A stretch of 64,000 nt of DNA from Microbacterium sp. USTB-Y (GTDB lineage: Bacteria > Actinomycetota > Actinomycetes > Actinomycetales > Microbacteriaceae): assembly GCF_023703415.1 (NCBI RefSeq), contig NZ_JAGMTU010000002.1:62001-126000 (forward strand), read 5' to 3'. The notes below the pieces were generated by a model, which saw nothing but the letters and a program-made list of their open reading frames with translations, was not told where the DNA came from and searched no databases. The position numbers and the translations under genes are program-made. Of the stretch, positions 52,546 to 60,621 are shown one piece after another (positions within the stretch are counted from its first letter, which is position 1; each line of letters opens with the position of its first letter).

Positions 52546-54528
52546 GTGGCGATCCTTCCCGGCATCTCCGGTCCCCGCGACCTCGATCGGCTCACCCCCG
52601 AACAGCTCGTGCAGCTGGCCGCGGAGGTCCGTTCGTTCCTGATCGAGAACGTGGCCCGCACGGGCGGCCACCTCGGACCGAACCTCGGAGTCGTCGAGCT
52701 GACGATCGCCCTGCATCGGGTGTTCTCCTCGCCGGATGACCCGATCATCTTCGACACCGGCCATCAGTCTTACGTGCACAAGCTCCTCACCGGGCGTCAG
52801 GACTTCTCCGCGCTGCGCTCGCGCGGGGGGCTGGCCGGCTACCCGCAGCGATCGGAGAGCCCGCATGACGTGGTCGAGTCCTCACACGCCTCCAGCTCGC
52901 TGAGCTGGGCCGACGGGATCTCCCGCGCCTTCACCGCGACGGGACGCGAGGACCGCCACGTCGTCGCGGTCGTCGGCGACGGCGCGCTCACCGGTGGGAT
53001 GACGTGGGAGGCGCTCAACAACATCTCCGATGACAACGAGCGCAACCTCGTCATCGTCGTGAACGACAACGGCCGCTCCTACGCGCCGACGATCGGCGGA
53101 ATGGCGCGGTACATGAACCGGGTGCGCACGGCGGGCGTGTACCGCGACCTGCATCAGAAGTCGGATCGGTTCTTCCGTGCGTTCGGCCCGGTCGGGCGGG
53201 CGTTCTACCGCGGCGTGCGAGGCGGTACGCACGGCTTCCTCTCGCGCTTCTCGAACAACGAGGAGCTGTACTCGAACCTCGACATCAAGTACCTGGGCCC
53301 GGTGGACGGGCACGACATCCCGTCGCTCCTCGAGACGCTGCAGCTCGCCAAGGACTTCGGCGCGCCGGTCATCGTGCACGTGATCACGGAGAAGGGTCGC
53401 GGCTATCAGCCGGCGCTCGATGACGAAGCGGATCAGTTCCACGCCGTGAACAAGATCGATCCGAAGACGGGCACGCCCCTCGCCGCGACGAGCACGGGAT
53501 GGACCGATGTGTTCGCCGAGGCGCTGGTCGACGTCGGCGCGCGCACGCCGAACGTCATCGCCATGACGGCGGCGATGCTGCGCCCGACCGGGCTCGCTCC
53601 CTTCGCCGAGCGCTTCCCGGACCGGGTCTACGACGTGGGCATCGCCGAGCAGCATGCGGTCGCATCCGCGGCGGGGCTCGCATACGGGGGACTGCACCCC
53701 GTCGTCGCCCTGTACGCCACGTTCATGGGGCGGGCGTTCGATCAGGTGCTCATGGACGTCGGCCTGCATCGCGCGGGCGTCACGTTCGTGCTCGACCGGG
53801 CCGGCGTCACGGGCCCCGACGGCCCCAGTCATCACGGGCTGTGGGATCTGTCGATGCTGCAGATCGTGCCGGGGATCAGGATCGCCGCCCCGCGCGACGG
53901 TGAGCGGCTTCGTGAAGAGCTGGAGGAGGCCGTCGCGGTGGACGACGCGCCCACCGTGATCCGCTTCCCGAAGGGGGCCGTGACGCCTGAGATCCCGGCT
54001 CTGGAGCGCCTGCACGACGGTGTGGACGTACTGTCGCGCGGCGAGAGCGAGGATGTGCTGCTGGTCGGGATCGGCCCGTTCGCGACGCTCGCCCTCGATG
54101 TGGCGGAACGGCTCAGGGCGCAGGGGATCGGCGCGACCGTGATCGACCCGCGCTGGGCGATCCCCGTGCAGCCGTCGGTCGTCGAGCTCGCGGCCCGGCA
54201 TCGCCTCGTCATCACGCTCGAGGACGGCATCCGCGTCGGCGGCGTCGGCACACGCGTGCGTCAGGTGCTGCGCGAGGCCGGCATCGACACGGCGGTCGAC
54301 GAGCTCGGCCTGCCCGACGAGTACATCGACCACGCGAGCCGGGAGCAGATCCTGGAGGACGCGGGGCTCACCGCCGGCAAGATCGCGCAGGACGTGGTCG
54401 CGCAGGTGCTCGGCACGCGGGTTCCGATCGCACGCCCGACGGGCGAGATGCCGTTGCACACGGGCGCGGTCGACATCGTCGCGGGCCGCACCGTCGACAC
54501 GGACGCCGAGGAGCGCCGGCGGCTCTGA
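52546..54528 (+). CDS. dxs: 1-deoxy-D-xylulose-5-phosphate synthase
   Basis: 660 residues. It makes DXP from pyruvate and glyceraldehyde-3-phosphate, the first step of the MEP isoprenoid pathway, with thiamine diphosphate. Motifs: DTGHQSYVHKLLTGR (catalytic His), GDGALTGGMTWEALNN (ThDP magnesium site), GIAEQHAVASAAGLA and DRAGVTGPDGPSHHG. GTG 52546 is chosen for AGGAGG at 8 nt; upstream in-frame codons have no match. It stands just downstream of the citrate synthase fusion on the same strand, 61 bp after its stop. Confidence 0.96.
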   Translation: MAILPGISGPRDLDRLTPEQLVQLAAEVRSFLIENVARTGGHLGPNLGVVELTIALHRVFSSPDDPIIFDTGHQSYVHKLLTGRQDFSALRSRGGLAGYPQRSESPHDVVESSHASSSLSWADGISRAFTATGREDRHVVAVVGDGALTGGMTWEALNNISDDNERNLVIVVNDNGRSYAPTIGGMARYMNRVRTAGVYRDLHQKSDRFFRAFGPVGRAFYRGVRGGTHGFLSRFSNNEELYSNLDIKYLGPVDGHDIPSLLETLQLAKDFGAPVIVHVITEKGRGYQPALDDEADQFHAVNKIDPKTGTPLAATSTGWTDVFAEALVDVGARTPNVIAMTAAMLRPTGLAPFAERFPDRVYDVGIAEQHAVASAAGLAYGGLHPVVALYATFMGRAFDQVLMDVGLHRAGVTFVLDRAGVTGPDGPSHHGLWDLSMLQIVPGIRIAAPRDGERLREELEEAVAVDDAPTVIRFPKGAVTPEIPALERLHDGVDVLSRGESEDVLLVGIGPFATLALDVAERLRAQGIGATVIDPRWAIPVQPSVVELAARHRLVITLEDGIRVGGVGTRVRQVLREAGIDTAVDELGLPDEYIDHASREQILEDAGLTAGKIAQDVVAQVLGTRVPIARPTGEMPLHTGAVDIVAGRTVDTDAEERRRL

Positions 54529-54555
54529 CGCGCCTTGGCCCGGAAAGCTCGGAGG

Positions 54556-55161
54556 TCACCGAGAGGCGGTCGCGGGGATTCGCCGACGGCGGCGGAACCA
54601 CGCGGGGGTCTTCAGCCCGCGGTCGGCGCGCAGCGCGATGGAGGCGGTTCTCGCCCACCCGAGCGGGATGGCCGCGCTGCCGGCGAGGAAGCCGGTGACG
54701 AGGAACGCGCTCATCAGGCTGATCTGGTCCCGGAACAGCAGATGTGAGATGGCGAGCGAGACGGCGCCCGAGAAGACGGTGCCGAACGCGCACCAGGCCA
54801 GCAGGTGCGTGCGGAACGTCCGGACCCGGACCAGCGCGCGTCCCAGCAGGAGAGCGGGGAGGATCCCGATCACCGTGGCGATCAGGCTGAAGGGAACGGC
54901 GTAGGCGCCCACGAAGAGCACGAGTCCGATCGAGCCGCCCAGCGCAGAGAAGAAGACCTCGATCGAGGGCCCGTCATGGACCATCCCCATGACCAGGCTC
55001 GCCAGCTCGGAGAGGATCACGAAGAGCGCGAAGTGCAGGGCGACCGCGCGTGCCGCGCCGCTCGCGAACTCGCCGGAGTCGAACGCCATCGGTCTCGTCC
55101 GCGTCCGGAGAGAGGGCCCGGCCTGCGTCGGAGGCGTGGGCCGAACGGTGTCGGCGCTCAC
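54556..55161 (-). CDS. Hypothetical membrane protein coupled to TetR
   Basis: 201 residues, not recognised. Four hydrophobic segments are seen (about residues 40-60, 70-98, 105-122 and 150-170), starting with AVALHFALFVILSELASLVMG. Basic C-terminus [17 protein letters not shown] 55161 overlaps the stop codon of the preceding TetR gene (GTGA), so the two are co-translated and the regulator may control it. A transport or membrane-integrity role would fit TetR partners, but nothing in the sequence proves it. Confidence 0.7.
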   Translation of the reverse strand: MSADTVRPTPPTQAGPSLRTRTRPMAFDSGEFASGAARAVALHFALFVILSELASLVMGMVHDGPSIEVFFSALGGSIGLVLFVGAYAVPFSLIATVIGILPALLLGRALVRVRTFRTHLLAWCAFGTVFSGAVSLAISHLLFRDQISLMSAFLVTGFLAGSAAIPLGWARTASIALRADRGLKTPAWFRRRRRIPATASR

Positions 55162-55850
55162 GGCCGCACGTCCGCGATCTGGTCGAGGAGATCGCGCGTG
55201 ACGCCGCGAACTCCGGGAACCCGCAGGAACGGCAGCGCGACGGCGAACAGCCGTAGGCCGGTGTCCAGCAGACGCGTCGTCTTCGCCTGCCCCGGCGACT
55301 CGTCGTAGGTCCACCGTAGGATCAGGGCCAGGTACATCGGGAAAAGCGCCTCCGGAAGGCGTTCGGCGATGTCCTCGGGAAGGCGATGAGAGGCCCCGCC
55401 GACGACCTCGCGGAGCAGCCCGATGGTCATGTCGCGCGCGGGGGACGACTCCACCGAGAGCGGGTTGATCGGCGAGTCGGGGGAGACCATCGCGCTGAGG
55501 AACCCCGGAGCCACCGCGCGATACGCGCCGACCGTCTCGAGTCCGGTCTCGAAGAACACGCGCAGGCGGTCGACGAGCCCGGTCACGCCGTCCAGCCGCG
55601 GGCGCGCCGCCGCCCCGTGGTCCCGCTGCTGCTGGTCGTAGAGCTCCTGGACCAAGTGCTCCTTGGAGGGGAAGTAGTAGTAGGCGTTGCCGACGGAGAC
55701 GCCGGCCTCCTTGGCGATCAGGCGGATCGTGGTGTCGGGATAGCCGCGTTCGACGAACGAGGCCATCGCCGCGTCGCGGATCCGCGCCCTGGTCGCCTCC
55801 GCCTTGGGGGTGAGGGGCTTCTGGGAGGCGTCCGCCGATGAACTGAACAT
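55158..55850 (-). CDS. TetR/AcrR-family transcriptional regulator
   Basis: 230 residues. The N-terminal helix-turn-helix reads TRARIRDAAMASFVERGYPDTTIRLIAKEAGVSVGNAYYYFPSKEHLVQELY, quoted by its key AGVSVGNAYYYFPSKEHL. The variable C-terminal domain (VDRLRVFFETGLETVGAYRAVAPGF...) should bind a ligand, probably lipophilic. ATG 55850 is 6 nt after TATTCT and lies within the perfect palindrome TGAACATGTTCA (55844-55855), suggesting autorepression at the transcription start. The next gene is a membrane protein coupled by GTGA; glpD lies beyond the divergent gap. Confidence 0.9.
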   Translation of the reverse strand: MFSSSADASQKPLTPKAEATRARIRDAAMASFVERGYPDTTIRLIAKEAGVSVGNAYYYFPSKEHLVQELYDQQQRDHGAAARPRLDGVTGLVDRLRVFFETGLETVGAYRAVAPGFLSAMVSPDSPINPLSVESSPARDMTIGLLREVVGGASHRLPEDIAERLPEALFPMYLALILRWTYDESPGQAKTTRLLDTGLRLFAVALPFLRVPGVRGVTRDLLDQIADVRP

Positions 55851-55862
55851 GTTCAAAGAATA
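55844..55862 (-). promoter_or_regulatory. Leaderless promoter and palindromic operator of TetR gene
   Basis: Minus-strand TATTCT (55862-55857), 6 nt, then ATG. The start codon is at the centre of TGAACATGTTCA (55844-55855), a perfect 12-bp palindrome. Confidence 0.6.
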
Positions 55863-55908
55863 CTCCTGCGGAGTCGTCGCGTCCAACCGGACGTCAGCGC
55901 GGGGTCGC

Positions 55909-57435
55909 TCAGGCGAGGTCGGCCAGCGTCTCGGCGACCAGGGACGTGACCGCGTCGTGCGCGCGGATGCGATCGTCGTCGACGAGGCCGATGCGCGTGC
56001 GGCGGTCGAGCACGTCGTCGGCGGTGAGCGCACCCTCCGCCCGCACGGCGAACTCCACTTCCGCGCGTGTGATGTCGAGACCCGGTGCGACCTGTGCGCG
56101 AGGATCCGCGCACCGGGCCCGGGCCAGGATCCCTTCCGCTTCGGCTCCGTACCGCCAGCCGAGCGAGCCCCTCCCGGGCCACGGCGCCGCGATCGCACCG
56201 ACGAGCGGCAGCCGGGCCGTGCGTGAGGGGCCGGCCGGCAGTGCCGCGAGAGCGACCGCTCGATCGACCGCATCCTCCGCCATCTTCCGATAGGTGGTGA
56301 GCTTGCCTCCGAGCACGTTCACGAAGCCGCCGTCCGACAGAGCGACGAGGTGACGTCGTGAGATGTCCGCGGTGGATGCGGCATCGGTACCCACCAGCGG
56401 ACGGAGGCCCGCGTATGCGCCGCGCACCTGATCCCGCCGCACAGGGGTGCGCAGCCCCGGGTTGAGCGTGTCGAGCAGGAAACGGATCTCGGCTTCGGTC
56501 GGCGCGGCGACGGCGGGAACGGGGCCGGGGGCGTCCTCGTCCGTGAGCCCGACGACCACGCGCCCGAGCTGCTGCGGGAGCGCGAACACGAAACGGCTGA
56601 TCGATCCCGGGTGCGGCATCGTGAGTGCCGCGGTCGGTCCGCCGAGCGCTTCCGCGTCGAGCACGATGTGCGTGCCGCGGCTCGGACGCATCCTGATCGC
56701 GTCGTCGAGCTGCCCGGCCCAGACGCCGGTGGCGTTCACCACCGCTCGTGCGCGCAGCTCGAGCCTCTCGCCGGAGAGCGCATCCTCCACATGGGCCCCG
56801 TGGCGATGCAGGCTGAGCGCGCGCACCCGGGTGAGGATCCGCGCACCATGCGCCGCCGCGGTGCGCGCGACCGCGACGACGAGCCGCGCGTCGTCGACGA
56901 GCTGGCCGTCGGCGGCGAGCACGGCGCCGTGCAGGCCGACCGGATCGAGTGCGGGGACCATCCGCCGTGCCGTGCGCGCCGAGATCGGACGAGGTCCGGG
57001 GAGCACCGCCGCGGGAGTTCCGGCACGAAGCCGCAGCAGGTCGCCGAGGGCGAAACCGACCGCCCCCACGGCGCGCTGCCGCATGGTCGCGGCAGGGGAG
57101 AAGGGGAGCAGCTGGGGCATCGGACGGATGAGGTGCGGGGCGATCCGCGTCATCAGCAGATGCCGCTCGAGCGCGCTCTCCCGCGCCGTCGCGACGTCGC
57201 CGGTTGCCAGGTAGCGCAGGCCGCCGTGGACGAGCTTCGAGCTGAAGCGGCTCGTGCCGAACGCGAGGTCCTCGGCCTCGATGAGTGCGACGCTCAACCC
57301 TCTGGCGGCCGCGTCGAGCGCGACGCCGGCGCCGGTGATTCCGCCGCCCACGACGAGCAGATCGGCCACCTGCTCCGCGGCGAGCGCGAGCTCGCGGCGA
57401 CGTCGTGCGGCGTCGAGCTTCGAGGATCCGGTCAC
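55909..57435 (-). CDS. glpD: Glycerol-3-phosphate dehydrogenase/oxidase
   Basis: 508 residues. FAD site LLVVGGGITGAGVALDAAARGLSVALIEAEDLAFGTS (key GGGITGAGVALDAA) followed by SSKLVHGGLRYLATGD, the family signature. It oxidises sn-glycerol-3-phosphate to dihydroxyacetone phosphate and passes electrons to the quinone pool or oxygen. It overlaps the TetR gene at 57432 by 4 bp and is transcribed with it, opposite to the AGPS-like gene. In Mycobacterium tuberculosis the same order (glpD1, tetR, agpS-like, lipid kinase) is seen, which suggests a DHAP-linked lipid function. Confidence 0.92.
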   Translation of the reverse strand: MTGSSKLDAARRRRELALAAEQVADLLVVGGGITGAGVALDAAARGLSVALIEAEDLAFGTSRFSSKLVHGGLRYLATGDVATARESALERHLLMTRIAPHLIRPMPQLLPFSPAATMRQRAVGAVGFALGDLLRLRAGTPAAVLPGPRPISARTARRMVPALDPVGLHGAVLAADGQLVDDARLVVAVARTAAAHGARILTRVRALSLHRHGAHVEDALSGERLELRARAVVNATGVWAGQLDDAIRMRPSRGTHIVLDAEALGGPTAALTMPHPGSISRFVFALPQQLGRVVVGLTDEDAPGPVPAVAAPTEAEIRFLLDTLNPGLRTPVRRDQVRGAYAGLRPLVGTDAASTADISRRHLVALSDGGFVNVLGGKLTTYRKMAEDAVDRAVALAALPAGPSRTARLPLVGAIAAPWPGRGSLGWRYGAEAEGILARARCADPRAQVAPGLDITRAEVEFAVRAEGALTADDVLDRRTRIGLVDDDRIRAHDAVTSLVAETLADLA

Positions 57436-58031
57436 GGTCGCAGCAGCCCCTCCAGCGCGGCGCGCAGTTCGCGTTCCCAGGACGCCTCATCGATCAGCTC
57501 GCTCACCGTGTTGTGCGAGAGCAGCGCCGACTGCGTGATGAGCAGCAGCATCACGGCCATGGCCTGCGGATCGTCGCGACGCACGGAGCCGCCGCGCTGC
57601 GCCGCATCGATCGCGACGGCGAGCCAGGCGAGGATCGCCCGCTGGCTGGATCCGACCCGTTCCAGGGTGTAGCGGGTGAACGACGCCGGTTCCTCCTCCA
57701 GCAGATGCCGGTAGACGGGATCGGCGCGGAACCGGGCGGCGAAGCGCAGCACGTCGTCGACGATCTCGGATCGACTGGTCGCGGGCTCATCGAACGCCGT
57801 GAGGATGCCGACGACGCGGCGCAGCAGCGCGGACCGCACCGCGTCGTCGGCGTCCGACCAGCTGCGGTAGATCGTCGGGCGGCTGACTCCGGCGCGCCGG
57901 GCGAGCTCGGCGATCGTCACGCCGTGCACGCCGCGGGACGCGATGAGGGCGTCGGCGGCGTCGAGGATCCGCGTCTGGGTCGCGTCCCAGGAGGGGAGCG
58001 CGGGATCGAAAGCGCCTTGACGTTTTGTCAT
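57432..58031 (-). CDS. TetR/AcrR-family regulator of the glpD/lipid cluster
   Basis: 199 residues. HTH: ILDAADALIASRGVHGVTIAELARRAGVSRPTIYRSWSDADDAV, quoted by its key RAGVSRPTIYRSW. The C-terminal ligand domain (RFRADPVYRHLLEEEPASFTRYTLERVGSS) is hydrophobic. It is divergent from the AGPS-like gene with 20 bp between start codons and overlaps glpD by 4 bp, so glpD is under its own operon. The gap contains GTCAC-ACT-GTAAC (58037-58049), a likely operator for both directions. Confidence 0.9.
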   Translation of the reverse strand: MTKRQGAFDPALPSWDATQTRILDAADALIASRGVHGVTIAELARRAGVSRPTIYRSWSDADDAVRSALLRRVVGILTAFDEPATSRSEIVDDVLRFAARFRADPVYRHLLEEEPASFTRYTLERVGSSQRAILAWLAVAIDAAQRGGSVRRDDPQAMAVMLLLITQSALLSHNTVSELIDEASWERELRAALEGLLRP

Positions 58032-58036
58032 GATCT

Positions 58037-58049
58037 GTCACACTGTAAC
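58037..58049. promoter_or_regulatory. Putative TetR operator between divergent lipid-cluster genes
   Basis: GTCAC-ACT-GTAAC, an inverted repeat with one mismatch, fills the gap between the TetR start (58031) and the AGPS-like start (58052). Binding would cover both transcription starts. Confidence 0.55.
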
Positions 58050-58051
58050 GC

Positions 58052-59716
58052 ATGAGGACCGAGAGCGGCAGACCTGCCGGGAGCGACGACGCTGTGGCGA
58101 TGACCGAGGTCGCGCCGATGCGCTGGGACGGCTGGGGCGACCCGGCGCGCGCGGATGCGCTGCCCTTCGCCGTGCGGTCCCTGCTGCCGCTCCTCCTGGG
58201 CCGTGTGCGTCGCCCCGCACCCGGACCCGCGCTCGATGAGGTGCGGCTCGACGATCCCGCGCTCACCGCCGCGGATCTCGACGCATTCCGTGCCCTGCTC
58301 GGCGCAGAGCACGTCCGCACGGATGCCGAGAGCCGCATCCGGCATGCGGGTGGCCGGTCGACACCGGATCTGCTGCGGCGCCGCGACGTGGTCCAGGCCG
58401 CGCCGGACGCGATCCTTGCGCCGGGAGGTCACGACGAGGTCGCCGCGTGCCTGCGCCTGGCCTCGGAGCGCGGCATCGCCGTCATCCCGTTCGGCGGCGG
58501 GACGAGCGTCGTCGGCGCCCTCGACCCCGAACGCGGGGAACAGCGCGCGGTGGTGAGCCTGGATCTCGGCCGGCTCAGCGGTCTGCTCGACTACGACGCG
58601 ATCAGCGCGGAGGCCGTGCTCGCCGCGGGCACGACGGGGCCGGAGGCCGAGCGCCTGCTCGCCGAGCACGGCATGGAACTCGGCCATTACCCGCAGAGTT
58701 TCCGTTACGCGACCATCGGCGGATTCGCCGCGGCGCGCTCGTCCGGGCAGAACTCGGCCGGCTACGGGCGTTTCGAAGCGATGGTCACCGGCATCAGGGT
58801 GGCCACCCCGACGGGCGACATCGACCTCGGCCGCTCGCCGGGGAGCGCCGCAGGACCCGATCTGGTGCGCCTGTTCCTCGGATCCGAGGGCATCTTCGGC
58901 GTCATCACCGAGGTGCGCGTGCGCGTGCATCCCGTGCCGGCCGAACGGGTGCTGGAATCCTGGACGTTCCCGGACTTCGCCGCCGGCGCCGCGGCCCTGC
59001 GGCACATCGCGCAGCACGGCGGTGGTCCGACCGTCATCCGGCTCTCCGACGAGACCGAGACGGGGGTGAGTCTCGCGCAGGTCGGCAAGATCGGCAAGGC
59101 ACTCGCGAAGGGGGCGAGCGTGGTCACCGTGTTCGAGGGTGAGGATGTCGCAGCGCGGCGCGCCCGCACCGCCGCGGCGCTGCAGGCCGCCGGCGGCACG
59201 TCGCTCGGCGAGGGCGCAGCGGAGGACTGGCTGCGCACCCGCTTCGACGGTCCCTACCTCCGTGATGCGCTGCTCGATGCCGGCGTCTTCTGCGAGACGC
59301 TCGAGACCGCCACGACCTGGTCGCGCCTGGCCGGCCTGCGCGATGCGGTGACCACGACGCTCAAGTCGGGTTTCGCCGAGTCCGGGCGCAAGGCGTTCGT
59401 CATGTGCCACATCTCCCACATCTATCCGACCGGTGCGTCGCTGTACTTCACCGTGCTGGCGCCGCTCGGCGACGAGCCGCTCCCGGCGTGGGCGAGGATC
59501 AAGCACGCCGTCGGCGACGCGATCATGTCCGCGGGAGGCACGATCAGCCACCATCACGCGGTGGGCCGTGATCACGCGCCCTGGCTCGCCGAGGAGATCG
59601 GGGGGACGGGCATCCGCATCCTCCGAGCGGTGAAGCGGGAACTGGACCCGCACGGCATCATGAACCCCGGCGCCGTGCTCGGATCCGTCGCGGTCACGGA
59701 ACATCCGGGAGAGTAG
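58052..59716 (+). CDS. FAD-binding oxidase, alkyldihydroxyacetonephosphate synthase-like
   Basis: 554 residues. FAD-binding PCMH-type domain: ILAPGGHDEVAACLRLA, VIPFGGGTSVVGAL and GFAAARSSGQNSAGYG; the C-terminal HHHAVGRDHAPWL is the active-site triple histidine of AGPS enzymes, which swap the acyl chain of acyl-DHAP for an alkyl group in ether lipid synthesis. Bacterial relatives are often of unproved function. The neighbouring glpD makes DHAP and the next gene is a lipid kinase, so a DHAP-lipid pathway is plausible. ATG 58052 is next to the operator at 58037-58049; an internal ATG about 16 codons downstream is an alternative. Confidence 0.88.
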   Translation: MRTESGRPAGSDDAVAMTEVAPMRWDGWGDPARADALPFAVRSLLPLLLGRVRRPAPGPALDEVRLDDPALTAADLDAFRALLGAEHVRTDAESRIRHAGGRSTPDLLRRRDVVQAAPDAILAPGGHDEVAACLRLASERGIAVIPFGGGTSVVGALDPERGEQRAVVSLDLGRLSGLLDYDAISAEAVLAAGTTGPEAERLLAEHGMELGHYPQSFRYATIGGFAAARSSGQNSAGYGRFEAMVTGIRVATPTGDIDLGRSPGSAAGPDLVRLFLGSEGIFGVITEVRVRVHPVPAERVLESWTFPDFAAGAAALRHIAQHGGGPTVIRLSDETETGVSLAQVGKIGKALAKGASVVTVFEGEDVAARRARTAAALQAAGGTSLGEGAAEDWLRTRFDGPYLRDALLDAGVFCETLETATTWSRLAGLRDAVTTTLKSGFAESGRKAFVMCHISHIYPTGASLYFTVLAPLGDEPLPAWARIKHAVGDAIMSAGGTISHHHAVGRDHAPWLAEEIGGTGIRILRAVKRELDPHGIMNPGAVLGSVAVTEHPGE

Positions 59717-59720
59717 CCGC

Positions 59721-60617
59721 GTGCCGAGGATCTCGCTCATCGCCAACCCCCGTTCCGGAAAGGGGCGCGGCGCCGCGGCCGCCGACGCCGCCGTGGCCGC
59801 CCTGCGCGCGTCGGGAGCAGAGGTACACGTCCATGCGGGCGCGTCCGCCGCGGACACCCGTGCGCTGATCGCGACGGCGCTGACGGAGCAGCCGGATGCG
59901 ATCGTGGTCGTCGGAGGCGATGGAACCGTCTCTGAGGTCCTGCCGGAGCTGATCGAGGCGACGGTGCCGCTCACTCTCGTGCCCGCGGGCACGGGCAACG
60001 ACCTCGCACGCGCTCTGGCGCTGCCGCTGCACGATCCCACGCAGGCGGCGCTCCTCGCCCTGCACGGCCGTCCTCGCCGGATCGACGTGGGCGAGATCGT
60101 GACGGGCTCCCGCACGGTTCCGTTCCTGACGGTCGCCGCGCTCGGTTTCGACGCGAAGGTCAGCGATCGCACCAATCGGCTCCGGTGGCCCCGCGGCGCC
60201 GCTCGCTACTACCTCGCGATCCTCGTCGAGCTGGCGCGGCTCGCGCCGACCCGATTCCGGCTGGCCTGCGACGGGGAGGCCCTGCACGATGCGCCGGGCA
60301 CGCTGATCGCGGTCGGCAACACCACGAGCTACGGCGGCGGGATGCCGATCACCCCGACGTCGCTCCCGGACGACGGGCTGCTGGACGTGGTGCACGTCGC
60401 GCCGCTGCGTCGGCACACGCTGGTGCGCCTGTTCCCGCTGCTCCTCGCCGGTCGTCACCTCGAACGCCGGGAGGTCGCGCACCGTCGGGTGCGGCAGATC
60501 GAGGTCGAGGCAGCCGACCTCGTGGTCTACGCGGACGGCGAGCGCATCGCCGAACGAGGCTGCACGATCCGGGTGCGCCCGGGCGCGCTCACGATCCTGG
60601 TTCCGGAAGGGGACTGA
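59721..60617 (+). CDS. Diacylglycerol/lipid kinase family protein
   Basis: 298 residues. SLIANPRSGKGRGAAAA, AIVVVGGDGTVSEVLPEL (GGDGT signature) and LTLVPAGTGNDLARALALPL give the DAGK catalytic fold; the C-terminus VVYADGERIAERGCTIRVRPGAL closes the beta domain. It likely phosphorylates diacylglycerol or a related ether lipid. The ortholog in this position in M. tuberculosis (Rv2252) has been linked to phosphatidylinositol mannoside synthesis. GTG 59721 is 4 bp after the AGPS-like stop; GMC oxidoreductase follows at 4 bp, giving a three-gene operon. Confidence 0.9.
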   Translation: MPRISLIANPRSGKGRGAAAADAAVAALRASGAEVHVHAGASAADTRALIATALTEQPDAIVVVGGDGTVSEVLPELIEATVPLTLVPAGTGNDLARALALPLHDPTQAALLALHGRPRRIDVGEIVTGSRTVPFLTVAALGFDAKVSDRTNRLRWPRGAARYYLAILVELARLAPTRFRLACDGEALHDAPGTLIAVGNTTSYGGGMPITPTSLPDDGLLDVVHVAPLRRHTLVRLFPLLLAGRHLERREVAHRRVRQIEVEAADLVVYADGERIAERGCTIRVRPGALTILVPEGD

Positions 60618-60621
60618 GACG

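Noticed and set aside
52494..52739. Small gene starting at GTG 52494 after the TAGTCT hexamer
   Set aside because: It lies in another frame from dxs, has no homology, and covers the dxs N-terminus, which is certain.
55158..56273. A longer TetR protein starting at 56273
   Set aside because: The extra part overlaps glpD on the same strand in another frame and is not TetR-like; the promoter and operator are at 55844-55862.
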